In this document: in pieces, positions 12,420 through 24,258 of the stretch | Position numbering within the stretch: position 1 is the stretch's first letter | How the letters are laid out: each line of letters opens with the position of its first letter | NCBI GenBank assembly: GCA_033026295.1 | Contig: CM065178.1 | Coordinates: forward strand, 24,071,781-24,135,780 | DNA from: Channa striata | Lineage: Eukaryota > Chordata > Actinopteri > Anabantiformes > Channidae | Length of the DNA: 64,000 nucleotides | Reading direction: 5' to 3' | Position numbers and translations under genes: made by a program | The notes under the pieces: generated by a model | The model's database searches: none | Told to the model about the DNA's origin: nothing | Seen by the model: only the letters and a program-made list of their open reading frames with translations

Positions 12420-12540
12420 ATGGATGTTCTAACAGAGGACATGAGGTTAGCTGGTGTCACAGAGGAAGATGCCCAGGATAGAGTGAAGTGGAAACGGATG
12501 ATTCGCTGTGGCGACCCCTGATGGGAAAAGCCCAAAGAGA

Positions 12541-13289
12541 AGTAGATAGAGCAGTATCAAAAAATAACAGTGGACAAACTGCCTTTTATTCTCTACTCTG
12601 TTGTATTTTAAAGGACAGGCTCAGGTAGCTGAATTGTATTTTATTTGTCTCCCTTCTTCTCAGGGCTTCCGTACGCATGAGACGGATGCAAGCAATGACT
12701 AAAATCCAAACAAATATCAGGCAATCAAAAATGTTTTGAGGCAGTTTTCACACAGATAATCCTTTAATGACGGCCTACCCTCTTCATATGTCGCAAATGT
12801 GAGTATTTTCACACACAGACTGGAGATTCTCCCAGAACCTTCGGGAACAGTTGGTGAAGTGCAAAAGGTGCCATACAGACAGACGTGTGAGGAGATGTTC
12901 CAGCACCATAACCGCCACTCATTTTTCCCATACACTGTGTTACCGTATGTGATTCACTGTTTGGAGTCTTTCTACTGCTGAATTGTCCTGAAACTCCCAA
13001 AGATTAATAATGGTGTTTGTATGCGGAGGCATTAAAGGATAACTGACCTTTCGCATTCACGAGGAGTCAAAGACCGTATTAACACGGGCATTAACGTCAC
13101 CCATCATCATGCATAACATAACATGTCGTGGTGGCCTGCACATAGGATTTATAGTCTACCCAGAATATTGCAAAAATTTCAAAATTAATGGGCAAAACAA
13201 AGAATTGTTTGTCAGATGGAGCGGAGGAACCTTCAGTTCAGATGTTATCACCTTGTTGTTCGTACTATGGTTGTAATCATGGTCAACCT
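12541..13289. other. Intergenic, nothing recognised
   Basis: Short frames on both strands overlap each other (12717-13000) without any family resemblance. No gene called. Confidence 0.4.
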
Positions 13290-13470
13290 GCTTTTCCAAA
13301 ACTGCTTCAGATGACATCGTCTGAACTGCTCGTGATTAAAAAAAAAAAACTCCTCCTGGTGATGTCATCAGGAGGCATTTTTAAGCTAAAAGTAGAGAAA
13401 TATTTTAATATAGGGACGTCAGGGGGGAGTTTCAAAGCATTAATGCACATTTACACAACTAACTAAAAAC
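13290..13470 (+). repeat. Dispersed repeat, copy A
   Basis: 'gatgtcatcaggagg', then 'ttaagctaaaagtagag' and 'aagcattaatgcacatttac' match, at moderate identity and in the same order, 40241-40378 inside a smarca2 intron. A short stem (cctcctg/caggagg) lies at 13354-13376. Probably an old transposon relic; family unknown. Confidence 0.35.
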
Positions 13471-16400
13471 CATAGAGAGCAAATTGAAAATTGGTAAAAT
13501 TGCCTGTTTAAGAGCAAGTTCAGTTTTCGAGGGATTCTAATGTTTAAGGATTTTAAGCTAAAATGCTGGTTTCCTGCTCTGCCTGCATCTTTCTGTGCAT
13601 TTTACAGTGGATTTGAAAGTCATATTGTCTCAAGGTATTTGAGATGTCAAACTCTAATGGGATACTGGCGTGTGTGTGTCAGTTTTGATGGACGACTGTA
13701 TGGACAATATGGCACAAGTTCAACACACCTGCTTTTCTCATATTAAAGGGCCAAGGATTTAATTATAGAAAAGCAGAATAACTCAAGTGTGAGACAACAG
13801 ACAACACAGCAATTCATTAAGAGTTATTAGCGATGAAAACAAAGTAATTCATCGTTGCCACAAGCAGCTTATCGTCTTTAAACACATGTCAGACTAGTCG
13901 TGCAGACTCCAAATAGGCCGCAGTCCTTGTCTCTGTCTGCTGATAAGGATTCACGCAGGAATTTATGGACTGATTTCTGTCGTTAATTGACCTAAACTGA
14001 CAAAGTTCAACGCTTAATTATCGGGTTTATAACTGTTAAAAGTTCTAATTCTGTGCCGTCCCACAGCCGGGAGTTGACGGCCGTTCTTCCACAGGCCTCG
14101 ATGAACCTGCCGGCTTCACCTTCGGCGTCCGTCAATTCTGAGACACACAGAGCTGTCAGATTAACTGATCGCTGGCGGCACATCGCCCGCTCCGTGAGAA
14201 GGTTATCGAAGTTCAGGAGAGAAAAATGGGTTTGCAGTCGGGGTCCATCTGCCATTCAGACTGACGGCATCAGAACCAAAGAAAATGCAGAAATAAGGTT
14301 GTTTTAAAAAAAAAAACACCAAAAAGTTGGTGTTCTTCCAACAAATATTAGGCTGAAGCAGCACAGCTTTATGTCTGGATACAAACTATCTTCTGTTTAC
14401 GTCACTCTTACGTCTCTCAAAGTTAAAGCTGCTTCCTGTCGCTGCCTTATCCACCTCTGTACTGTTGTCAGTCAATTTCTCTAACATTTGCTTTCTGAGT
14501 TGAACAAAAATACAGGTGTGTCCATTTGAGTTGGTAAAGTTTAATTTAATTTCAGCATCTGTATGTTAAGGTTCCATATAATGACATAGTAAATAAAAAA
14601 AGTCACACAGTTAGAGTTTTTGTAGTCCGTGCTCTGCTCTTAGTGGACGACCTGTTCTACCTCCTAAACAGTCACAGGGAAAAGAGGGGAAATGATTTTT
14701 TATGGTACTGAGCTCTATAAATTCAAGGAAAGACAAAACATTTTCTCCAGCTCTGGCAATAATTTTTATCCTGCAGCAGTAAAAAAGCTCAGTTTGGTGC
14801 CTGGTAACACACATGAAGCACTGACCTGGGAGGGAAACGTGAACAGCTATTGTTCTCTTCACAATGACTTTTAAGAAGCTTGGAGCAAAGTTTCACCCAA
14901 AATGCTTCCTGTTTGGTGGGTGTCGGGAGATGGAAGGCCCGGGCTTGTGTGTCAGCTGATTTATCAGGGTTTGGAGCAGCTGCAATTGTTTCGAAAAATG
15001 TGCAGAAATCCTTTGTCCCTGTATTTTATTTTGAACTGATTCTACACATGACACAAGTACATTTGTCCATTATTACTGGTAAGTTAAGGCAAATCATAAT
15101 GCACTGGCATGATTTGGGACGTACAGACTAAGCTGGAACAAACTAAAACAGATGAAGGCTGTTGGAGATAGAGATTGGATGCTTTGACGTTCAGCCGCCA
15201 CATCAGTCCTCAAGCATCCAGCATGTTCAAATTCATTTTCTGTGATGAAAAGAAAAATAAGTTTCTTGGTTTACAGCTCTTCAGAACAAATGAAGAAGTA
15301 TTTTAATCAAATATCAGGGTTAACTGTGCATGTCTGCTCATTCAAATTTGAAGTTAGAATCAAATGTGTTTTGTGACTCATTAGATGATCAGATGTGTAA
15401 ATTGTTGCCAAACAGAAACAATTTTCAGGGATTTATTTTCTGCCTTATACGATGAGACAGTTTGAAGATGTTATGAAATTTGCTCTTCTCTGAGTGATAA
15501 TTAGATTTCAAATTGCACAAATGCTGCCAGTGTTCGAGCCTCTCCTGATTCACGCTCGAGGGAGAGGCTCATCTGATGACAAAAAAGTTACAGCAAAGCT
15601 TTTACCAGTTTTTATGCACATAACCACAACTGAGGAAATGTTCGCCGTCATGGGAGTTGAGCAAAATTTCAGCATTAGCATTTTATTTGTGCTGCCCAGT
15701 TTTATATTTATGTGAGCTCGAGCGGTTACTAATGTATCAGACATGAAATGTATTCTTAATCTGCCCGGTGGAAATTATGGATGATAATTCGGTGTAATTC
15801 TGTGAAAGCAAACTGTGCTGATGTGATAAATAACACTCCTATACACTTGTATTTTACTTCAGTAAAAAAAGGACATTGCTTCTTTGTGTTCATAAAGTAA
15901 ATCCGAATTATGCAACAAAACTGACTACAAAATGATTGAAATCCTGCTATTTGATACAATTTTATTAGTTGTTAGCCAAAGCCCAGGAGGAATGAAGCTA
16001 ATATGACAAAGAGAGATTAATGAAACTATGATGACAGGTCATATTCAAGCAGTGTTTTGCATTCTGCCATTATTAAGACTCTATTTTAGACACTTTTAAA
16101 CTTTGAAATAACAAGTGACACACACACACACGAGTGGCTTGGATTCAAATTTCTCACCCCAAGACACATCGACTGGAGAAGGTGGGATCTCAACTATCAT
16201 CCCTGCAGCTGCTTCGGCTACGCCAGGTCACCGTGTTCACTTTTTTCTTTAAAAGCTCTTGTATGACTTCCTGTGTGATTCTGATCATTGTCAGACTGAA
16301 AAGTTCTTGTGCTGTCAAGCTTTTTGACACTGGCAGGGTTTTTTTCAATCAGTATTTGGCTATATACCCTGGTATTATATATAAATGTCAGCTCACCTAC

Positions 16401-16819
16401 ACCTTTTGAACTTGTGCCGCCCGAAACGAGCACACTGCCACCCACATGTTCTCCAGGTAACGCTACACGTTCACCAGTAGTTCTGGTCGTGTTCATCCCG
16501 AACACACCAGACCCCATCTGGTCCAAATGGATTAATTTTAGCTTCATATGCCAATGTTTGACAGGCTTCTAGTCCAAAGTTTAATGTGGCATTTAAACTC
16601 ACTTGAGTTCTGTTCACATGACGACTCTGTGGAGGTTTTCATGCAGTGTCCTTCATGCTGTTTGATCAGACAATGAAAAGACATTTTCCTTGTGCCAGGT
16701 CAAAAACATGTGTCCGTCATCTCCAGGAGAGATGACATAAACAGTCATTTGTGTCATTTGCATAACTGTATGATACCTGAACACAAAGTCAATGATAAAT
16801 AACCAGATACCACAGTTCC
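13471..16819. other. Intergenic, no gene recognised
   Basis: No coding gene seen. Blocks at 13850-14040 and 15480-15840 are of mixed composition and rich in homeodomain-like TAAT cores. They could be regulatory, but the sequence alone cannot show it. A perfect 10-bp stem lies at 15536-15570 and a (CA)n run at 16120-16132. Confidence 0.4.
15536..15570. repeat. 10-bp perfect hairpin with a 15-base loop
   Basis: gagcctctcc (15536-15545) pairs with ggagaggctc (15561-15570) across a 15-base loop that contains CTCGAG. Too short for a pre-microRNA without further pairing. Confidence 0.6.
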
Positions 16820-17010
16820 ACACACATATTGACTTTGACTTTATTGTCCTAAGGGGGGAAATTCATTTCCACAACAATGTCAACAATAAAACTAGCAACA
16901 GCAACTCAGCATGGTCTGTTGTTAAGGAAGGTGATGGTCGAAGCATCAGGCTTCTTCCTCCTGCACCTTCGTCCTGACGGCCGTGGGTCAGTGGATGTGT
17001 GGGGTCCTGT
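16820..17010 (-). mobile_element. LINE 3' end (L2/CR1-like), minus strand
   Basis: On the minus strand the segment reads from a short coding remnant (gacgaaggtgcaggaggaag) to a tail with 'ttagga caataaagtcaaag'. That is the usual 'GGA.AATAAAG' ending of fish L2-like LINEs. Only the terminal ~190 bases remain. Confidence 0.55.
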
Positions 17011-17400
17011 TCTGTTCACATGGAAATACGTGTAATAGCCTTATTATTTAATTCAGCGAGGGTGGGTGAAGAAATTCCAATTATTTTTGCAGTAACGCTG
17101 GTCATCTCCGAGAATTTGTTCCGGTTTTTGATAGACAGCGTATTAAATAAACTGTAATAATACAGTAGAATTGGCTGAATAATACTTACTGAATAAAGTA
17201 ACAGTAGTAAATAAGGAGCGACAGGAAGTCCTAGGTTTACGGGCAAAGTACAGCTTCTCTTTCTTTGTTGGTGGAAATATCTGATAAACAAAATCATTTT
17301 GTATATAATTTTACATAATATAAAACTAATTTCTATAAGTTTTCTGCAAAAATTGCCAATCAGGTTGCACCAACAGCAACAGAATGACAACTTTTTCATC
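17011..17400. other. Intergenic, nothing recognised
   Basis: AT-rich. A 127-codon minus-strand frame (17016-17399) has low-complexity composition and no recognisable domain. Confidence 0.4.
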
Positions 17401-17697
17401 CAATAGCATTCTTGTTTTCCAGTTGTTAGGGACTAGCAGGTGAGGGGGCGGGTCTTACATTAAAAATGACAAACCTGATTGGACAGTTTCTGTGCTTAAC
17501 TGCGCCCGTGGCTAAAAGTAAGTGAATTTGGGCTAACTGCGTCCTGTTAGCCTCGTCGTTCGTAGCCAGTGGCCTGTAAGTGAGTGACGGTGGAAAAAAG
17601 TACGAAGCGTATAGTCATGTGAAATAGGAGATTTTGAAGAGGATCATTTCGTCTGTACGGAGTGAAGACTTTGACGTGGGAAGTAAGTAACGACCTC
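17401..17697 (+). promoter_or_regulatory. Promoter-like block left of the BEL insertion
   Basis: The sequence shows a GC-box (GGGGCGGG, 17445-17452), an inverted CCAAT box (GATTGG at 17477-17482) and a consensus splice donor (gaa|GTAAGT near 17680). Composition is less AT-rich than the surroundings. It reads as the upstream half of a promoter or first exon that continues at 24624 once the BEL element and its target duplication are set aside. Inference only. Confidence 0.4.
17693..17697. repeat. Target-site duplication of the BEL element, left copy (ACCTC)
   Basis: ACCTC immediately precedes the TG of the left LTR and is repeated at 24619-24623 directly after the CA of the right LTR. Five bases is the usual size for BEL/Pao integration. 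Confidence 0.9.
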
Positions 17698-18056
17698 TGT
17701 GGCATGCCCCCCCGAACAAGGATGAGACTTTACTGGTGATTTTGGTGGTTTATTCCAAGTAACCTTATTAACCTTTTGTACACCGTCATCGACCGTGACA
17801 TACACCATTATCTGAACATACACCATCATCGATCCGTAAGAGCTTGTGCCTCTTTCAGAGGGGCTGCCAATATGCAGCCAGTGAAGAATATTCCGTTTAG
17901 CTTCTTCCGTTTCAACGAATTCCTTACCATAAGCTAGCGTCACTCAAAACATTCAACGCTCCACAGGAAGTGTGCGTCAAAATAAAAGCACACAATCCGG
18001 AAGTATATATGCCAAAATAAATGACGCATTAGCAAATACACTCTGGGTTATTTACA
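17698..18056 (-). repeat. 3' LTR of the BEL element
   Basis: 359 bp, beginning TGTGGCATGC and ending TTATTTACA on the plus strand. It differs from the other LTR mainly by single-base or two-base indels: extra C residues at 17705-17711, a missing C at 'caacgctcc', a missing C at 'tgtgcgtc', and a 'tgaaca' for 'tgccgtaca' change. A minus-strand AATAAA (17738-17743) could serve as its poly-A signal. Confidence 0.92.
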
Positions 18057-18064
18057 CTCCCACC
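18057..18064 (-). other. Candidate polypurine tract
   Basis: On the minus strand GGTGGGAG directly precedes the 3' LTR. This is where plus-strand DNA synthesis of a retroelement is primed. It is short but correctly placed. Confidence 0.5.
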
Positions 18065-18261
18065 AAAATTATGAATGATAGTTACATCAGAACAACAATG
18101 AATAATTTTCAGAACAGAAATACCCTTTAGGAAGGAAGGGGTCTTCTTAAGAATTCTCTAACACAAGAACTAGTTTTTGTACTGGCGCTCAAAAACTGAA
18201 GGTTTACTAGAGCGTTGACCTTTACTATTCAGTCTCTTATCTCCAAGAGAGATTTTCACTC

Positions 18262-18766
18262 TTAAAGTGAGAGTCCATCCTTTCCGCTGACAACTCTTCC
18301 CAGTCTCCACTCACTTCTGGGTAACAGTTCATCCACATCCAACACAACATCACCTACTTTTAGAGTCCTCTTTGGCGAATGCCATTTTGCCTTGCAATGA
18401 TGTTGTGAAGATATTCCTTTCTCCAACGGCACCAGAACTGCTCCGATAGAAACTGCACTTGGCGCCATCTCCTTTTTCCATATAGGTCTTCCTTTGGGAA
18501 TGAACCAGGAGGAGGCAGTGCTGCACTGGTTTTCATGTGGAGCAGGTGATTGGGGTAAGTGGTTCCAAACTGTTAGGGTCATTTAGGTTATCCACAGTCA
18601 GAGGTCTGCTGTTCACTATGGCCATGGCTTCATAGAAGAAAGTCCTTAAAGAAGCATCATTGAGTTTACCATGAGCGAGTGACAAAGTAGTATTCAATAC
18701 GCTTCTGACAGTCTTTATTTGACGCTCCCACACTTTTGCGTGACTGGAGTGGGGTGCATTCATCAC
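18262..18766 (-). pseudogene. BEL integrase C-terminal half
   Basis: Two overlapping frames. The first (18533-18766) has HSSHAKVWERQIKTVRSVLN, with the third catalytic acid of the DDE triad in WERQI (Glu codon near 18725-18727). Next comes PLTVDNLNDPNSLEPLTP, the usual post-catalytic block. The second (18262-18582) has LKVGDVVL and WRLGRV, the C-terminal motif of BEL integrases. The switch between frames near 18560 marks one or more indels. Confidence 0.8.
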
Positions 18767-18821
18767 AAAGTCACACTGGTTTTGGAAAGATATGCATGCA
18801 GCCTCTGCGTGTCTAGTTCCT

Positions 18822-19187
18822 TTAGAGCTGCTTTAAACTCATTTTGAGCACCAACGAAGTTTGTTCCTGGTCACATTGTATTTGGCGGACTGCACCTCTT
18901 ATAGCAATAAAACACCTTAAAGCATTAATAAACACATCAGTGGACAAGTCCTCCAACAGCTCTATGTGAATGGCACGGGAACAAAAGCATGTAAACAAAA
19001 GTCCATAACGTTTGTGTTGTTTCCTTCCTTCTGTGGTTACAAACGGGCCAAAACAGTCCATGCCGCAGTATGTAAAGGGCGAAGAGGGCTCTAGGCGTTC
19101 TGCAGGTAAGCTGCTCATTCTTTGACCCTCTGGAACTTTGCGTAGCTTACGGCAGATGACACACTGCCGTATGAACGAAAGCAACAA
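18822..19187 (-). pseudogene. BEL integrase core, first two catalytic acids
   Basis: 121 codons. CVICRK supplies the second half of the HHCC zinc site. Catalytic Asp candidates are in YCGMDCFGPF (near 19056-19058) and IQCDQE (near 18870-18872). The family normally has a Gly-Thr-Asn-Phe block after the second Asp. Here the frame is lost instead and ends in LKMSLKQL, so a frameshift lies just after it. Confidence 0.8.
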
Positions 19188-19193
19188 TTCTGC

Positions 19194-20357
19194 TCATTCC
19201 AGGGATCCAGTAACCACTTGATCTAATTTCATTTGTAGTAAACCCTTTTCCTTGGTGCTTGATTTTTCGTGACAATGAGAAACGATAAGTTTAGTTACAT
19301 GATGCTCCTTTGGGATCACAATAGGGTGTTTGAAAGAGTCATTGGTTGGTAAATGTTGAAGTCTACCTCCCACCTTGAGGAGACCATCTGTGTCAATAAA
19401 AACATCCAAATGATACAGTTTGTTGTGACTTGGGAGTTGGTTTCCTTTACTTAACAGTTTTATTTCCTTTCCATATGTTTGACTTTGCACATCACTGATT
19501 AGTACACGTTCAGCGCTTTCCTGTTCACTCACTGAAGCAGGTGCATTTGACTTGACTTGTTTAGCCCTTCTTATGAGACGTGCTACAGCTTTAACTGCTT
19601 TGGACCATGACGAGAACTTGCACAAGCGTTCAGAAAGACTAGCAGTATCTGTGACTTTTGTTAACATCGTCTGTATCTTTCTAACTTCTGGATCCCCTAT
19701 AGACAGATCCAGCTCAACACTTTCTGGTGTGGGTAATTCTCTTTCCCATAGGAAGGTGGGGCCAGTGAACCAGTTAGAACTGATTAACTCAGTTACATTC
19801 AAACCCCTGGATGCACTGTCAGCTGGGTTCACCTTTGATGGCACGTAAAACCATTGCTGAGGGCTGGTACTTTGTTTGATCCTTTGGACTCTATTTGCTA
19901 CAAAGGTGTGGAAACGCCGTGCATCATTGTTTATGTAACCCAATACTACCTTTGAATCAGTCCAGAAATATTCCTTTGCCGGAGTATAACGTAGTTCCTC
20001 TCTCAACATGTTACTGACTGTCACTGAAACCACGGCTGCTGTCAGTTCAAGTCTTGGAATTGTGGTCAGCTTAATAGGAGAGACACGGGCCTTTGCTATA
20101 ACCAAGGAGCAATGAATCTCGCCTTTATCGTTTCTGGCTCTCAGGTAAGTGCACTGTCCATAACCACTTGAGCTTGCATCTGAAAAATGATGCAACTCAA
20201 TTTCCTTAGCCTCTCCAAAACCTTTAGGTAAGTAGCAGCGAGTTACATTTAGCTTTTCCAACTGTGTTAAGTCACTTTGCCAACTCTCCCACCTTGGCTT
20301 TAGCAAGTCTGGTAAGGAATTGTCCCAACCAATACCGTGTTGGCACATTTCCTGCAA
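19194..20357 (-). pseudogene. BEL RNase H and start of integrase
   Basis: 387 codons. The RNase H domain is in the first half. It has acidic residues in HHFSDASSSGYG, PRLELTAA and FWTDSKVVLGYI, as expected of the family. The C-terminal part has HVTKLIVSHCHEK, the His-rich start of the integrase zinc-binding domain. The frame ends at 19194 in GSLE, and the integrase continues in another frame at 19187. Confidence 0.85.
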
Positions 20358-20402
20358 GATTCTTTTCCTTTCAACACATATGGAGCTAAAAATCCAAGTG
20401 GG

Positions 20403-21020
20403 TCATAAATTGATGCGACAGTGGATAGAATCCCTGCGTGTTGCTGGTTGGTTCTTTAACGTGTTGTCAAATGTAAAACAGTCCTTGTCAATGTTCCATT
20501 GAATGCCTAAGGCTCTTTCTTGTTGCATGTCTTTGAACATCAAGTCTTTAGTGTTTGTGTTAACAGCGCATTCAGATGGAGGGATGCTTTGCAAAACAGT
20601 GTGACTGTTCGAGATAAACTTGTGCAGTCGGAGACTGCCTTTGTTGCATATCTCTCTGGCTTCCTGCGCCAACTGTATTGCTTCACTCACTGTATTTGTG
20701 CTTGTAACTCCATCGTCCACATAAAAGTCCCTTTCTATAAACTGTGATCCTGTAGGATGTGACTGGCAATGCTCTTTGGCTAAATATTTCAGTCCATAAT
20801 TTGCACAGCCTGGAGAAGATGTTGCCCCAAAGAGGTGTACCTTCATTCTGTATATTCGGGGCTGTGTGCTGGTATCACCGTTCTTCCACCACAAGAAACG
20901 TAGATAGTCCCTGTCCCTTTCTCGGACGTGAAATTGGTGAAACATCTTCTCTATATCACACATTAGAGCAATCGGGTGTTGCCTGAATCTTAGAAGAACG
21001 CCAGTTAGGTTGTTTAGCAA
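20403..21020 (-). pseudogene. BEL reverse transcriptase palm
   Basis: 205 codons. The first catalytic Asp sits in MCDIEKMFHQF (near 20955-20957). The paired Asps are in FYVDDGVTS (about 20712-20717). FGATSSPGCANYGLKYLA is the motif B region of Pao-type RTs. At its end the frame slips near 20430 and again near 20370, so the finger-to-RNase H connection is broken by two indels. Confidence 0.88.
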
Positions 21021-21052
21021 GTCCGGTCCTTGAAGAAGATGATCATTGAGAC

Positions 21053-22354
21053 TTATACCACCGTGTTTTGCTGAGCAGTCGAATACAACACGCAGCTTTG
21101 TGGGCTTTTTGGGGTGGTAAATCCAATGATGAGGAATATACCATTGCTCACCCTGTGTTCCTTTGTCATGTCTTCTTCAGCATCTCCTCTTTCAATTATG
21201 TCCTCCATGTATGCTATGTAGTCGCTTTTGTACTTCTCGTCCCTTTTGAACTTTCGCTTTAAGTGTTCGAGTCTGGTTTCTGCAACCACTTTATTGTCTG
21301 GTAAGAATGGCCGTTGTTTAAATGGTAGAGGCATCTCACAGTGTCCTTGTTCATTTTTCCTTATTCCTTCCTTTAATTTGTCTAGAAAAATGAGATCCTC
21401 TTGTGAGACTGTTCTGTCACTTGCTTTAGTGTCCTTAAAATCTGACTCAAGCACGTTTATCACATCCATAGGTGTAATAGGAGGAAGTTCCTTTACCATA
21501 ACTCTGTGACACAGGCTTGTTTCAGTTTCCATGAGACCTGGTGTGGAACAGCCAACAATGCTCCACCCTAGATCAGTCTGTATGGCAAATGGCTCATTAT
21601 CCTTTCCGAGCAGAACCTGTTTTGGAGCTAAAGTCCTGGGGCAGTTGAATCCAATGAGGAGTCCAACGTCACAGCTCAGAAGAGGTGGCATTTTATCAAC
21701 AATCTCTGACATATGAGGCCATTGCTTTGCCGTTTCATTTGTGGGTATATTGTCATAGTTGAATGGAATATAGTCCTTAGTGTACGATGGTGGAAGGTCA
21801 ACGTGAGTGCTATAGTGATATCCTCTCACCCGCAATCCTGATACTCTCTGACTTTTGACCATAGCGTGAACTCCCAGCATTGTGGTCAGCTTTAGCTTAA
21901 CAGGACGAGAGTTTGCTTGTAAGTGGTTGCTTATTTCTTCACTGATGAATGTGTTATCGCTTTGAGTGTCTAATAAGGCATACACTAGCTTTTCTTTAGA
22001 TGGATTTTGGATTGTGGATACCCACACTGGAACAATCATAGAAGTACTATTTGATTGACCTACCCTCGTGACATTGAGAGCTGTGACTGCTGTAGAACCG
22101 TTTACTGTAGTAGGAGTTGTGATGACTGGGACTGGAGTCCTCTCATTTCTCTTGTGATTTTCGTTGTGCAGGCATGTGGGATGCCTTCCCTTGCAGACAT
22201 CACAAATATGACAGTTGTAACAGTCTTTGGCATTGTGACCCACCTTTAAGCACCCATAGCACAGCTTATTATGCTTGACAAATGTTCTCCTGTCTTCTAG
22301 GGTTTTTCTGAGAAGCTTGAGCACTTTGGCAGCTGATGCCCTTCGTCTTTGCAA
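21053..22354 (-). pseudogene. BEL zinc knuckle, aspartic protease and start of RT
   Basis: 433 codons. CYGCLKVGHNAKDC (residues 32-45) is a second C-X2-C-X4-H-X4-C zinc knuckle. The protease active site reads YALLDTQSDNTF (catalytic Asp at residue 129, about 21968-21970). DTQS rather than DTG/DSG occurs in many fish Pao elements. The C-terminal third leads into the RT. The frame is lost near 21110 at a short A run within CCCAAAAAGCCC. Confidence 0.85.
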
Positions 22355-23664
22355 AATATGCAGGGGCGCTTTAACTTTGTGTTATTTGAGTTAGCTTTAT
22401 CTGTGTGTATATTAGCTTGAGTTGTAAAAACTTGGGTTGTAGGTCTGTTTGATTTAATCTCCCTTGTGTGTCTTCTCTCTAGGAGTGAACTGCCCGTATG
22501 GAGTGCATAGGGAGAAGTCACTGGGTTACATGCAATCTCCGCCTCAAGTGCTACAAACTGTGCAAAATCCTTGAAAGGGGGAAATTCTTTACCTTCCATC
22601 AGTGCAACTGTGACTTGTCGATTCCAACGTGTTGCCAACCATTCAGGAACCTTTTGTAATAACTTTTGGTTTTCCTCGCAGTCACTTAGTATCTCTAGGC
22701 CTTTCACATGTGGCATTGCTTGGAGACAGGTTGTTAAAAAGTCTGAGAATGTCCTTAAACCTTCAGCATCCTTGGAGTGGATTTTAGGCCACTTTGACAG
22801 TTTGTCTCTGTAAGCCCTTTGGACAACAAAGGGCTGACCATAACGCTGGTCAAGCCTTTTCCATGCATCATTATATGCCTCGTCATCGCTGCGATAAAAC
22901 GTGCCCTCTAGACATTTTAGTGCTGGACCTGTAATATGTCTCTTTAACAAGTGTAATTTATCAGCAGGAGGAATACCTTTTGAGTCCATCAATGAGATGA
23001 AGGAAGCCTTCCATTCAATGTAGTTGATGGGATCTCCGTAAAACACATCGGGCAGAGGGACTGGGATTCTGTTTATGGCTATACTGTCTTGAATAGCTTT
23101 GGCCAAATGGAAAATGTCAGTAGGAGGTGAAGGGACTGATTGTGAATTTGATTGGTGCACAGGGCTATGTGTAAGAGTGGAAGTGTTGTTTAGTTGCACA
23201 AGCGGGGAATATGAATCTGCAGAAGGCACTGATACTAGGCGTGCAGGATTGTTGTCGTCTGGAAGAGTCACATAGTTCCGTACCATTGACTGATTGTCCA
23301 TGTCCGTTCTCATTTCCTTATCGTAAACCTCTAGTTTTGCGTGCAGCTTGTATTTCCTTTTCAGCCTGTAAACGTTCCAGTTCAGATTTTTGTGCATCAA
23401 TTCTCTCTTATGTTTCTCCTCCATGTCCCTTAATTTTTCCTTTTGTTTCATTTCCTCTTGTGTGATTTTGTATTGAGCCTCCTTTACAGCTAATTCAGCA
23501 GCCGCATCTATTCTTTTGACCGCGATACTCGACGTCTCAGAGTAGCGGCTTGACTGTGATGCAGTACCATATATGGATCTAGCATGCTCGTGTGCTAAGA
23601 GCTGATGAAGGCGCTGCCATTCCCTTTCTGCATCATAATCGTCTATTGCTGCTAGACGCTCCAT
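22297..23664 (-). pseudogene. BEL gag
   Basis: 455 codons. An N-terminal coiled-coil-like, Glu/Lys-rich segment is followed by a DUF1759-type region (FYGDPINYIEWKASFISLMD onward). Near the end is the C-X2-C-X4-H-X4-C zinc knuckle CIFCKDEGHQLPKC (about 22322-22363). The frame stops shortly after the knuckle, and the polyprotein continues in an overlapping frame. The first residues of this gag are in a different frame upstream (23652-23942). Confidence 0.85.
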
Positions 23665-23942
23665 GATAATTTCATGATGTCTTTAGTTACTGCTTCACAA
23701 GAGTCCATTTTGCGCCTTATGGCAGGAGAGGGTGTGTAACGCTCTCTTAACTCGCTGAATGCCTTTGCCATGTCATTTACTGTTCTTTCTATATCGTCAG
23801 CTATTTCTAAAGCTAACTTAGCATCCGCTAAATCACTTTTCAGGTTTTCTCTGTATATTCTTACTTGGCCCTTCCAGTGTTCATATATGCTTAGCAGTCT
23901 TTTCTCCTTTTTAGCCTGTCCTTCATTTTGGTAAGCTAGCAT
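23652..23942 (-). pseudogene. BEL gag N-terminal segment
   Basis: 96 codons starting at ATG 23942. It is helical and charged, and ends IRRKMDSCEAVTKDIMK, a typical N-terminal gag block of fish BEL elements. It is out of frame with the rest of gag by a probable one-base loss in the short A run just after this block. Confidence 0.75.
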
Positions 23943-24258
23943 TTTCTCTGTGGGCGCACTGGGCCGCTCTGACCTGCGAGGTGCGGTTTTTGCACTGCAT
24001 TTTGAGGTTCAGATAACAAGCCGTCACCTTGTAATTGGTCCTTTAATTCATGCATTGACTCCTTTCTGTCTTCGCTTCATGTGTTTGTTCTTGTACATCT
24101 TCCATCTTGAGTGTAACGTCCTCTCACCGTGACCTTTTGCCGTTGCTGCAGCTCACCGCTGAGTCGTCGCCGTGCAGTTCCCGGAGTTTTGCAGTTCGAT
24201 GCAGCACGTGCTGTGTAGCTCCGACTCCTCGGGCTGGGGTCTGGAGGTAAGCTCTTAC

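Larger units (their letters stand above)
10936..12540 (+). mobile_element. RTE-clade non-LTR retrotransposon, 5'-truncated and frameshifted
   Basis: A 1.6-kb copy holds most of a reverse transcriptase but no endonuclease domain. The 3' end (about 12500-12540) carries the 'gtggcgacccctgatgggaa' terminal motif common to fish RTE/Expander-like elements. The next bases, aaagagaagtagatag, are a degenerate short-repeat tail. Two frameshifts, near 11400 and 11565, split the ORF. Such 5' truncation is the usual outcome of target-primed reverse transcription, so the copy is not mobile on its own. Confidence 0.8.

Noticed and set aside
24200..24258. tRNA primer-binding site next to the 5' LTR
   Set aside because: No TGG start or tRNA-like 3' end complement was found at the expected position.
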